From Bog-756 sp963745955 (GTDB lineage Bacteria; Actinomycetota; Acidimicrobiia; Acidimicrobiales; RAAP-2): DNA of 64,000 bases. The DNA is taken from NCBI GenBank assembly GCA_963745955.1, contig CAVUZI010000008.1:496001-560000 (forward strand). The letters run 5' to 3'. The position numbers and the translations under genes were made by a program. Of this stretch, positions 17,153 through 25,785 are shown one piece after another (the first letter of the stretch is position 1; each line of letters begins with the position of its first letter). Below the pieces are notes generated by a model, which had not been told where the DNA came from, searched no databases, and was given only the letters and a program-made list of their open reading frames with translations.

Positions 17153-18290
17153 GGCACCGATATTCTGATTCGGCGATTGTGTAGTTCCAGTAGCCGTGGG
17201 CTATATTGGCCAACCCACCAACTACAGCTCAAAAGACGGGTGGTCCGGTCGAGGGGGTCCGGTCAGAGGAGGCAGGTCAATTGGGTACACGAAGCTCCTG
17301 GCAGCTCTCGTTCCAGCCATATGGCTTGCATGTCCAATTCCGCACCATCAACTCCGATGCACCCGGTACGCCGTCCGTGATCCGGCTTCGGCTGGCACCG
17401 ACCGAACGGTGCAGCGGCCGCTCGCCGATTGAGCGAGGTAATCAAGGATCGCTGGGTTGTCATGCCCTGTGAATCGCGGCAGCATTCCCATCGGGACCTC
17501 GATGACAACCAATGCCGCCTGGTGCAGTCGGCTCGAAACGGTCAGCGACCATCGCTTTGGCCGTTTGAGTTACCATTGCTTGTCAATACAGCTGCCAATT
17601 CCAGAAGGCGCTTCACAATTTCAGAGCGCTGCGAGATCGTGTTCCGAGCCACCATGCCATCTAATTTTACCAAGCACAATCCCTAATAGTACGACCAGGT
17701 GGGCCTTAGCGTGGCACTTGTTACTCCCGATTCTCACCCATGTGTCGTCGGTGTCGAAGCACACGTTCATCGATTTGCAAGAGGCCTCGTCCGGCTTGCC
17801 TGCGGTGTTCCTGTCACTACTCACGTCGGCCACACCACGTCTTTCGACCGCTGGGGGTCAACGCACAGGTCGCGTAGGGGTGGCCAGGGACTCCGAGTAT
17901 GGACGGCGCATTTACGGAATCGTATGCCGCTGTTTCCCACCTGCTGCTCTTCCACGACAGCAATGAGGCAAGCATGATCGTCCAACCGCGTGACGTCCCT
18001 TCCCTGGAACTCGATCCCTCACCGTCACCAAGCATCATCGTCTCCCAACCGCGTGACGTCCCTTCCCTGGAACTCGATCCCTCACTGCCACTCGGACCGA
18101 TTGCTCGTCGTCTACCTGGTGTCACATTTCAAATTCAGCGACCGAGCGTAGATCTCGATTATTCGCATTTTATAGTAGGGGTCTTATCTCTGTTCCTTAT
18201 TTTGATGGCTGGAATTGGGGCAATTTCTCTCTTCGATCACTAGAAGCGTCAGCCGTTTTTCTCTATGCATTTTTTGGCATCGGTACTGCC
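17153..18290. other. Long intergenic stretch, partly AT-richer, no convincing intact gene
   Basis: 1.1 kb without a gene I can support. Minus-strand fragments near 17590-17830 (TDDTWVRIGSNKCHAKAH and, in another frame, ISQRSEIVKRLLELAAV) look like pieces of broken coding sequence, perhaps of a transposase, but I cannot name the family. A direct repeat lies at 17971-18085. A plus-strand frame from 17899 to 18243 reads through the repeat and ends in a membrane-like segment just before the next gene. Confidence 0.4.
17971..18085 (+). repeat. Two-copy direct repeat (41 bp core, period 63)
   Basis: CCAACCGCGTGACGTCCC followed by TTCCCTGGAACTCGATCC and CTCAC occurs at 17982-18022 and again, identical, at 18045-18085. 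Each copy is preceded by AGCATSATCGT. The repeats are 200-300 bases upstream of the membrane-protein start and could be regulatory sites or a replication-slippage duplication. Confidence 0.85.
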
Positions 18291-20174
18291 TTGCTGCAAT
18301 TTTCGAAGCGAACTGGCTTGGATTTTCTGACCTCTGGAATGGGACTGAGCGTCTCCGTGGTCATACTCGTCGGTTTTGGACTGGTCGAGTTGAAGCTGTG
18401 GCCCGCCGGTCATTTTCTCTTCTACTTGGCCGCAGCCGTATCGGGTTCGATCCATATCGCAAGTGTCTGGAAGAACCACGCTTGTCTTATCGCCATCGCA
18501 GACTCTCGACGATCCGTTATAGCCTTCATTACGACACATCGCTACCTAGCAATAAGCACCACCGGCGCCATACTTTGCATCGTGGCCATCCTCCAAGATC
18601 GCAATCATAATCTTGGGCCAAGTGGGCTTCTCGGCTCATTGTCTCCGATATGGTATTTAGGTCTCCTAATTGTTGTCGCCACAATAGTTTTTGGCCGTTA
18701 TTTGTCATCTCCAGAGTTTGGCTACTCCGTCGTCATTTTGGCGCTCATCCTCACTTGTACCCCGGTGATCATCTTCAGTGGGCCAATCTTCAGCTGGACG
18801 ATTTTAAATGTGGGAATCACGAACTATATAATAGTTCATGGCACGGTCAATCCCGGTTTCGACATCTATCAGGCTTGGCCCGGCCTCTTTGCGGGGATGG
18901 CGTGGCTTTCAACTAATGCCCACGTGTCAATTCCGCTGCAAGAAGCAAGATGGTGGCCTGCCGTTATAGACCTGGGTGTTTTGATCGCCTTCCGAGATCT
19001 TGCAAAGCAAGTGGGTTTGACTGCTCATCGCGCCTGGCTGGCGACGGCATTCTTTTGTGCTGGAAGTGTATTTCAGGAGGCTTATTTCTGCCCTCAGAAC
19101 ATCGCCTATCTTTTGACGATCATCGTCTATTCACGTGTGTTCAGAAATCGAGGCACAGACGGAGCAGCATCAAAATCAGATTGGCTGGTCGTCGTTCCGT
19201 GTTTACTCGCTATTTCGATCACCCATCAGATCACTCCCTATATGCTTACGGGCGCGCTGGTCGCCCTAGCACTTTTTGGCTACCTCAAGTCGAATTGGTT
19301 TATAGCCGTCGCGATCGTGCCCGCGCTAATTTGGGCTTCTCTGAATTTTGGGTGGGTCAAGCACAATATAAATCTGGATCAGTTGGGCTCACTATTCTCG
19401 AACTCCGTACCGACGTCGAATTTCGTCCCAGGAGTTCAGAACGACATATTCGAGCAAATAACGCGCATCGGTGAATTTGGAGCGCTGCTGCCGATCGGTG
19501 TGCTCGCTCTTGTTGCCTTATATTCGAGGCGAGACCGACTTAGTTTCGCGTTAGCGGTTGCCGCTGCAACTGCCTTCGGTCTCATCGTGGTAACTTCATA
19601 TGGGAACGACGGACCATTGCGGACAGGTCTGTTTGCTCTGCCGTGGATCGCAATACTTGCCGCCTCAGCCAAACCAGCCAAGAGTCATCGCTTACTCACA
19701 ACTACCGGAGTAGCTATAGTTCTAGTAGTGGCGATCGGGTATGTGTTGGGAACCATGGCCCAGGACTACGTGAATGCCGTGAGGCCGTCTGATTTGGCCG
19801 CGGATAAGGCGTTTGAAACCTCAGCTCCCGTTGGGTCGACTGTATTTGTAATCGGTGATGATTTCCCGGCCGGATTGACGTACAGACTTTATTCACTCAC
19901 TTGGTACCGTGTTCTTCGTCTAACTAAGTACAGAGATGCGCACGGCAAGTTCAACGCCGCTGGCGCTGTCGAGGCATTTAACAGGACTATGGGCGCGTCG
20001 GCGGGGCGTAATGTTTATGTGATGACGGGCGAAGCCCCTGAAGCTGAATTAGTCTCTGATGGTTTCTCTACCGCTTCAGAATATGAGGCAGTTGTAAATG
20101 CCTTCTCAGACTCTTCAGAATGGAGACCCATTTATCGGTCTGGCGTCTCCGGACTGTACAAATTCACAGGTTGA
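18291..20174 (+). CDS. Large polytopic membrane protein, GT-C-like (surface glycan related?)
   Basis: 627 residues from the TTG at 18291. The first 500 residues contain a dozen or more hydrophobic helices; the C-terminal 130 residues are soluble and presumably outside (VGSTVFVIGDDFPAGLTYRLY, YKFTG end). This layout resembles GT-C transferases and O-antigen polymerase-like proteins, but I see no diagnostic motif. GC content is visibly lower than in neighbouring genes, suggesting acquisition. The frame stays open upstream without ATG/GTG/TTG (reading NFSLRSLEASAVFLYAFFGIG just before the TTG), so the true N-terminus may have been lost or displaced by a frameshift. Confidence 0.65.
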   Translation: MLQFSKRTGLDFLTSGMGLSVSVVILVGFGLVELKLWPAGHFLFYLAAAVSGSIHIASVWKNHACLIAIADSRRSVIAFITTHRYLAISTTGAILCIVAILQDRNHNLGPSGLLGSLSPIWYLGLLIVVATIVFGRYLSSPEFGYSVVILALILTCTPVIIFSGPIFSWTILNVGITNYIIVHGTVNPGFDIYQAWPGLFAGMAWLSTNAHVSIPLQEARWWPAVIDLGVLIAFRDLAKQVGLTAHRAWLATAFFCAGSVFQEAYFCPQNIAYLLTIIVYSRVFRNRGTDGAASKSDWLVVVPCLLAISITHQITPYMLTGALVALALFGYLKSNWFIAVAIVPALIWASLNFGWVKHNINLDQLGSLFSNSVPTSNFVPGVQNDIFEQITRIGEFGALLPIGVLALVALYSRRDRLSFALAVAAATAFGLIVVTSYGNDGPLRTGLFALPWIAILAASAKPAKSHRLLTTTGVAIVLVVAIGYVLGTMAQDYVNAVRPSDLAADKAFETSAPVGSTVFVIGDDFPAGLTYRLYSLTWYRVLRLTKYRDAHGKFNAAGAVEAFNRTMGASAGRNVYVMTGEAPEAELVSDGFSTASEYEAVVNAFSDSSEWRPIYRSGVSGLYKFTG

Positions 20175-20404
20175 TTTCTACCTCCCCATACCCGGGTGGC
20201 CATGAGGTGGGCTCCACGCCGGAAGGTGGTTGAGCCGGGAGCTTCGCTTCGCCCGCTTCGTGGATGCTGTGCGTCCGCTCGGTGTCGACCACTAGGTCTT
20301 GTCCAACTCGACCCGGGCGTCGAAGGTCCGGTCATCCTGGCTGTGAAGGAAAGCGCCACGGAGTTTCCCAGTCAGAGGAGCAGACAGCGGAAAGGAGGGG
20401 GGCT

Positions 20405-21886
20405 CTATTCCGACGAATACACAAGCGCCAGGTGAGCTTTGTAATTCGGCCCTTGAGGAATTGAGGTGCTCGGGGTCCCGCTCCAGTTCTGTATCAGCTC
20501 CCAGTTGACCAGTGACCCTTGAACACACGCCTCTGGTTGTGGACCACTGTATGGTTCCCATGTCCATGCCAGATACGATTCATCGTTCGCATCGGCCCAC
20601 GTCATGTAAGCGTTCATATAGCTGGTGCTGCAATCGTCCTCGCCGAGCTCGCCTGTGACCATCGGGATGTTGGCCGCGTTGAGCTGTGCCAGGTTGTAGT
20701 TCCACGACGCAACCGACGTGTCGTTCGAGGTGGTGTAGGTGTGGAAACTGATGATCAGCTGGTGTAGTGGGTCGACCGGGAGGTTGGAGAGCTCAGGACA
20801 GGCAACATCGTCACCCCAGTTGTAGTTGTAGCCACAGGGATCGGTTGCGTACTCAAGTCCACCCAGCAGGATCGGTTGAGTCGCTCCGGTCGCTCTCACT
20901 GTGGTCACAAGCTGTTGCATCCCGGCCGTTTGGTACGTGATGTCACTCTTACCCCCGGTGACTTCGCAACCCTCGAGCCAACATCCCCAAGGCGTTGATG
21001 CCAACCCACTGGTTGGTGAGGTGACTGAATTGCCCTGACCGATATATGGTTCGTTGAACAGATCGAATATGACAGCCGGATCGGACTTGAATGTAGTAGC
21101 CACAGACGTCCAGAAGGCAGGCGAGTGATCTTCGTCGGCCATCGGCCACTGTCCAGTGGCTTGATAGGTTCCAGGGGCCGAGTACTGGAGGTCGAGGATC
21201 GTGATGATGCCGTCAGCGTTGAGAGCTGCGACCCAGTTCTTTATTGCCGTCTGGTAGTTCGCTCCCGAATAGGCCGCGGGCGCTCCGTTGATGCCCAACC
21301 AGCAGTCCTCGTTGAGTGGGATACGAACGGCATTCATGTGCCATGAGGCGATGCCGGCGGCAGTCACGGCGTCCTCGGCTGGCGTGTTGCTGGACCCCCA
21401 CGAGATGCCCCCGTTTTGTATGCAGGCATCCTCGGTGCCGGTGACGTCAACGCCGAGTAGACGCATTTGCTGACCAGAGCCGTTGATCAGCTCATTCCCA
21501 TCGACTCGCACACTGATCCCCGACGACGGATCGGTCGAGGTGGTCGTCGTGGTTGTCGGTGGATCCTCCGTCGTCGTCGTGACATTGGCTGCAGGGGGCG
21601 TATAGGTGCGCGGCGACCCCGGTGTCCGGCGGCTATATGTTCCCGGCGAAGTCGTCGATGGGTCGGCCGTGCCCGCGAGGTTGCTCGAGGATGGCTGAGC
21701 GGTGGCGTTCGTGTGCCTCCCCGACCCCCCGCCGGAGCCGTTGAACAAGTACCCAATCGTCCGACCGCTCGCGGACGGCCTTGGCTCGTTGCTAATGCTC
21801 GTTGTGCCAAGGACACTCACGAGAATTAGCACGCCTACGGCTGCGACCCACATCTTGCCCCTCGTCACTACCGTACCTATCGTCAC
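20405..21886 (-). CDS. Secreted GH5 family glycoside hydrolase (cellulase-like)
   Basis: 493 residues. The N-terminus has a hydrophobic signal (WVAAVGVLILVSVLG) and a Ser/Thr/Pro-rich linker to about residue 125, with a TTTTEDPPTTTTTTST stretch. The GH5 barrel follows: LLGVDVTGTED, WHMNAVRIPLNEDCWLG, the acid/base Glu in FDLFNEPYIG (about 279), LIISFHTYT, and the nucleophile Glu in VTGELGEDD (about 413). GH5 enzymes retain configuration and cut beta-linked glucans or mannans. Its last 50 codons are duplicated downstream of its own promoter at 21955-22197. Confidence 0.9.
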   Translation of the reverse strand: MTIGTVVTRGKMWVAAVGVLILVSVLGTTSISNEPRPSASGRTIGYLFNGSGGGSGRHTNATAQPSSSNLAGTADPSTTSPGTYSRRTPGSPRTYTPPAANVTTTTEDPPTTTTTTSTDPSSGISVRVDGNELINGSGQQMRLLGVDVTGTEDACIQNGGISWGSSNTPAEDAVTAAGIASWHMNAVRIPLNEDCWLGINGAPAAYSGANYQTAIKNWVAALNADGIITILDLQYSAPGTYQATGQWPMADEDHSPAFWTSVATTFKSDPAVIFDLFNEPYIGQGNSVTSPTSGLASTPWGCWLEGCEVTGGKSDITYQTAGMQQLVTTVRATGATQPILLGGLEYATDPCGYNYNWGDDVACPELSNLPVDPLHQLIISFHTYTTSNDTSVASWNYNLAQLNAANIPMVTGELGEDDCSTSYMNAYMTWADANDESYLAWTWEPYSGPQPEACVQGSLVNWELIQNWSGTPSTSIPQGPNYKAHLALVYSSE

Positions 21887-21954
21887 CAGTTCGATCGGCC
21901 TTTAGAGAAGTCCCGAAAAGTCCCGTTCAGCGCACTGCTCCCAGTTGCGCACGC

Positions 21955-22197
21955 TCAACGTTCCGACGAATGGACAAGTGCCAGGTGAGCTTTGTGGTCC
22001 GCCCCTTGAGGGGTGACCGTGCTTGGGGTTCCGCCCCAGTTCTGCAACAGCTCCCAGTTGGTCCAATCATCAGGGCTCGGAGATGAACAGCCTGCTTCTG
22101 GTTGCGGTCCACTGTCGGGTGTCCATGACCCCTCAGAGCAGGTGACCGTGGTGCCACTTCCGGCGGCCGCGGCGATGCCCGGGAACGGGGTCACCAC
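21955..22197 (-). pseudogene. Duplicated 3' end of the GH5 gene
   Basis: The minus strand reads SGPQPEAG, then NWELLQNWGGTPSTVTPQG and HKAHLALVHSSER, matching the C-terminus of the intact GH5 protein (SGPQPEAC, NWELIQNWSGTPST, YKAHLALVYSSE). DNA similarity continues past the stop codon. No catalytic domain is attached; the sequence upstream belongs to different fragments. It is a truncated paralogue or recombination scar, 70 bases upstream of the intact gene's start. Confidence 0.8.
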
Positions 22198-22320
22198 GTA
22201 TGGAGCGACTAGATGCGCGCTGGCGGCGCCACTGGTGATGGCGTCCGGACCGGCATCGTCGCCGATGACCGCGATCGACGAGTCGGTAGCCGAGAGGGGC
22301 AGAGGACCGCCGGTGTGCCG

Positions 22321-22587
22321 TCAACGGTTCCAGTGCCTGTCTTCGCCGTGGCATCGATGGCCAGTTCTGCGGCAGACGTAGCATCGGTCGTAACCATCTG
22401 CGTCCGTGTGCGCCAGCCCTACGAAGGACTCGCCGCAGGAATGGCAACGAAGCTTGCCACTGAGGAGGTATGCCATGTCGTGGGGCGTAAGTCGAGCCGT
22501 ACGTAGCAACATATGATTGCGAGCTATGAACGGCCAACTTCGACGAGGTATCGCTCCGGAGCGCTTGACGCGATCCGAGAGCGGCAA
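22321..22587 (-). pseudogene. Remnant of a large serine recombinase (zinc-ribbon region)
   Basis: The minus strand encodes HMLLRTARLTPHDMAYLLSG, then LRCHSCGESFVGLAHTDADG and YDRCYVCRRTGH. This is the recombinase zinc-ribbon pattern (YLLSGLLRCGxCG...YYxC) that follows the Recombinase domain in large serine integrases. The catalytic resolvase domain and the C-terminal coiled coil are absent. It marks an old integration event beside the duplicated GH5 end and partly underlies the annotated 5' part of the methyltransferase frame. Confidence 0.6.
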
Positions 22588-22650
22588 GCGTCAGCGCGCA
22601 TCCGTGGCACGTTCTCCAATGACCGGGCAATTGTGTCCGGAGCCCTATCG

Positions 22651-23784
22651 GTGAGGTCACTTCAAATCCCCTTTGACCCAGCGCGCGTACGCGCGCTTCT
22701 AAGATCTTCAGCCGGCCGCCGAAAGCTCGCCGACGCCGTTCTGGTCCGTTTGAATCAGGGTCTGCGTGCAAGGCTCCTCGCCTCGATGCCGATGGAGCAG
22801 CTCGAAGACGTAACCAACGTTCGGAACCTGGTCACGAGGCAAGCCGTGCGAGTGGTCGCCTCGCTCGGTATTCCCGATCTGATCGCCGCCGGGATCACCG
22901 ACGTGGACGCATTGGCTGTGCGCGTAGGAGCGGACAGCGATGCCTTCCGTCGGTTGTCGCGGTATCTCGTGAATCGTGGCGTATTCACAGCCCCGACGTC
23001 GTCCACCCTAGGATTGACGGCGGTAGGTGAGCTGCTGCGGTCGGGGGAGAAGAATGGCCGACACTTGTACTTTCAGGTTGCGGGAGTGGCGCCACGATTT
23101 GAGGCTGCCCTGGCGGGGATGATGCATTCCGTGCTCACAGGTGAGCCGGCGTACGCGCATATTCACGGCGAGGAGCTTTGGCAACAGATGGAGAATGAGC
23201 CGCTTCTTGCTGCGTCCTTTGATGCCGATATGAACATCCACGCCAGAGAGGTGGGCCCGGTGCTCGCTCAGCAGTACGACTGGACTGGCGTATCCCGTGT
23301 CGCGGATGTCGGGGGAGGCAGCGGCGAGTTGCTGCGTAGCGTGTTGGCCGATCTCCCCGCCATGATGGGAACCGTCATCGAGTTCGCCGACGTTGCCCGG
23401 CGGGCCCGCAAGGCAATGGACGACGCCGGCTTTGCGGGGCGCTGCGACGTAGTCGAGGCCGATGTTCTCGAGCGCGTTCCAGCTGTAGCCGATGCTTACC
23501 TATTGAGCTGGATCTTGCACGACTGGAAAGACGAGCAGGCTGTGACCATCCTGCGCCACTGTCGGGCCGCTGCCGGTTCGAATGGGCGCGTGCTTGTGAT
23601 TGAGCAACCGTTCGACCTGGTAGCGGACTCCGGTCTGGATCTTCGCATGCTCGTCTTCTTCGGGGCTCGCGAGCGGACGCGCCAGGAGTACGAGATGCTC
23701 GCCAGGGCCGCCGGGCTCCGAGTCGTGTCCTGGACCTCGCTCGTTTCGGGCTTTTCTGTGATGGACTGTCGACCCGTCGTCTGA
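22651..23784 (+). CDS. SAM-dependent O-methyltransferase (methyltransf_2 / hydroxyneurosporene type)
   Basis: 377 residues from GTG 22651; an in-frame ATG at 22513 would overlap the antisense recombinase remnant and add 46 residues of no family. An N-terminal winged-helix dimerisation region (QAVRVVASLGIPDLIAAG, LSRYLVNRGVF, LTAVGELLRSG) precedes the Rossmann domain with motif I VADVGGGSGELLRSVL, an acidic TVIEFADVA, and SWILHDWKDEQAVTILRHC, which contains the catalytic His of this group. It methylates a hydroxyl on a small molecule; the substrate is unknown. It stands alone between remnants and the polysaccharide cluster. Confidence 0.87.
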   Translation: MRSLQIPFDPARVRALLRSSAGRRKLADAVLVRLNQGLRARLLASMPMEQLEDVTNVRNLVTRQAVRVVASLGIPDLIAAGITDVDALAVRVGADSDAFRRLSRYLVNRGVFTAPTSSTLGLTAVGELLRSGEKNGRHLYFQVAGVAPRFEAALAGMMHSVLTGEPAYAHIHGEELWQQMENEPLLAASFDADMNIHAREVGPVLAQQYDWTGVSRVADVGGGSGELLRSVLADLPAMMGTVIEFADVARRARKAMDDAGFAGRCDVVEADVLERVPAVADAYLLSWILHDWKDEQAVTILRHCRAAAGSNGRVLVIEQPFDLVADSGLDLRMLVFFGARERTRQEYEMLARAAGLRVVSWTSLVSGFSVMDCRPVV

Positions 23785-24260
23785 CGTCAGTCGCGGTTCA
23801 GTTCGTCCCGGTGACCAGTTACGATGTCCAGCGTCCGTCGTAGCTGGCATCGACGCCTATGTACTTCAGCTCCTCGTCGCACAGAACCGACGCTCCATTC
23901 ATAGACCCGTGTCGGGCCCCCGGCGGAGATGGCGACGAATGATACGACCAGGCCAGCGAGCTCGCCACGGCCTCTTGGGGAGTGGATACTCCGGGGGTGG
24001 CAGGTGTCGGTGCGGGCCTCCTCGCCGTTCACTGGACGGTCTTCCAAGCGATGGCTCGCCAGACCCTCACCGAGGAGCGCGAGACGGTCCCGGAACGGGA
24101 TCCGATCCCCCTTCGGTGGGCGGACTCTCTTGCTGATTGCGCGTCATATTCGCATCTGATTGGGCGTCACATTCATGTTATTCTAAGGCGATTCTCAAGT
24201 TGTTCTCAGGATTATCGGCGGGCTATTGCCAATGCGACTGCGTGCAACTAGGAGTTGCAG
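23785..24260. other. Leader region of the polysaccharide cluster; contains a paired direct repeat
   Basis: 476 bp with no supported gene. Its 3' end is AT-richer and has GATTGCGCGTCATATTC (24135-24151) and GATTGGGCGTCACATTC (24158-24174), 15 of 17 identical with a 23-bp period, about 85 bases upstream of the first TupA-like gene. This is a plausible operator pair or promoter region for the cluster. Confidence 0.45.
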
Positions 24261-25184
24261 ATGAGGGTTTCGAGCCAGCACATGTGGACGGGCGCCCGAA
24301 CCGTTGCTCTTTCGCCTCGGGTGCCGTTCGAAGTGCGCTGCCGCTTGCTCTATTTGTACAGGCGTCGATCGTGGCCCACTCGATATCCCGTAACTTTTAC
24401 CCAAAAGCTGCTGTGGAAGATGGTCAAGGATCGTCGGCCTTTGCTGACAACCTTCGCGGACAAAGTCGCAGTGCGTGATTACGTTGCCCAAGCCGTCGGT
24501 CCCGAGGTGCTGCCCCAGCTGTACGCCGTGGTTACGGATCCGGCGGACTTGGATCCGGCTCAATTGCCCGAGCAGTTCGTCGTGAAGCCGAATAATGCCT
24601 CGGGGCTGGTTTGGATCGTCGCGGATCGGTGTGTCGGCCGAGCACATGTCGAAGCGGAGATGTTCACCACAACCCGCCAAGAACTCGATTGGGATGTACT
24701 CGTAGCCACATGTCGTGCATGGCTGGCGCTTGACTACGCCGATGTCGCGCTGGAGTGGGCCTACCGCAACATCCCGCCAAAGATCCTCGTCGAAGAGTTG
24801 CTGTTGAACTCCGACGGGCAGATCCCACGGGACTACAAGTTTCTCGTCTTTCACGGTCGGGTCCGCCTCATCCAGGTCCACACGGACCGCTTCAACGATC
24901 ATCGGGTCAACCTCTTTTTTCCTGATTGGACCCCCTTCTACGCGCAAATACCCTTTCGACGTGCTGATCACGAGCCTCCCCGGCCCGACTCCCTCGAACG
25001 GATGGTCCATATCGCCGAGACCCTCGGAAAAGAGACCGACTTCGTCAGAGTCGACCTCTATGACATCGACGGCCGCGTCGTCTTCGGAGAGGTCACGAGC
25101 TACCCGGCGGCAGCATCTCAGGATTTGTACCCGGAGTCACTCGAGCTCGGTCAGTACTGGACACTCCCACTGCACTACCACTAG
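24261..25184 (+). CDS. TupA-like ATP-grasp protein, copy 1
   Basis: 307 residues from ATG 24261, with AGGAG six bases upstream; a TTG two codons earlier is unlikely. The TupA-like ATP-grasp family (named for teichuronopeptide synthesis TupA of Bacillus) is recognised by VTFTQKLLWKMVKDRRPLL, the YVAQAVG segment, FVVKPNNASGLVWIV (ATP-binding strand), ILVEELLLNSDG, DYKFLVFHGRVRLIQV and FVRVDLYDIDGRVVFGEVT (metal-binding end). Such proteins probably ligate amino acids or peptides to a polysaccharide or act as glycan-modifying ligases. It opens the glycosyltransferase cluster. Confidence 0.85.
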   Translation: MRVSSQHMWTGARTVALSPRVPFEVRCRLLYLYRRRSWPTRYPVTFTQKLLWKMVKDRRPLLTTFADKVAVRDYVAQAVGPEVLPQLYAVVTDPADLDPAQLPEQFVVKPNNASGLVWIVADRCVGRAHVEAEMFTTTRQELDWDVLVATCRAWLALDYADVALEWAYRNIPPKILVEELLLNSDGQIPRDYKFLVFHGRVRLIQVHTDRFNDHRVNLFFPDWTPFYAQIPFRRADHEPPRPDSLERMVHIAETLGKETDFVRVDLYDIDGRVVFGEVTSYPAAASQDLYPESLELGQYWTLPLHYH

Positions 25185-25785
25185 CCAATGGGTGCTGCGA
25201 ACTCATCCGACCCCAAACGTCTGCAGCGGGGTCAGCGGCAGGACGCTCCGAGCTCAGGAGCAAGCCCCGGTCAGCACTGCACTGCGCCATCCCGACCGCC
25301 GACCCTTGCACCACACCCCGGTGCGGCTTCCCTGTTCCGCCCGTGCTGCGGCGGTCGCAACTACGCCCGATAATGCACTGCGTGATACTCCTCTCACTCT
25401 ACGCACCCGTCTGAGAGGTCCGCTGGACAAGTGCGGCCAGTAGCGACCACACTCTGTGCGGCTACCTCACGGATTGTCCATGCCGGCGGCGCGTAGTGGA
25501 CCTCCGGAGGTGGGAAGTGATCGCTGAATCTGCGCCGAAGGCGGGGGAACCAATGCTGGTGTCGAAAGCCTCATCGTTACAAGGCCCGGCCGAGGGCCTT
25601 GGCCGGACGAGCCCTCCGCTGTCGGCTCCATCGGTCACTGACGGCGAAGGGCCACGCATCGGTGACGGGTTCGAAATCGAAACCATCATTGAATCACCCG
25701 CCATGCGGCCCCGGGCCCCACTCGACCTGATCCATTCGACAAGCAAGGCCGCCCGAGTGACAACCCGCGCGCGCAAACTTCTGAG
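25185..25785. other. Intergenic region inside the polysaccharide cluster
   Basis: 600 bp. A plus-strand frame (25496-25789) reads GDGFEIETIIESPA, which echoes GDGFEVETLINVRIA of the 285-residue GT2 proteins, so it may contain a scrap of such a gene, but the similarity is only about eight residues. Otherwise I see nothing. Confidence 0.35.

Noticed and set aside
17590..17833. Minus-strand pieces resembling a transposase
   Set aside because: Suggestive residues in two frames, but no DDE or HTH motif can be identified, so no element is called.
20196..20435. Plus-strand 79-codon frame after the membrane gene
   Set aside because: Cys/Arg/Pro-rich composition, no motif, and its 3' part overlaps the GH5 C-terminus on the other strand.
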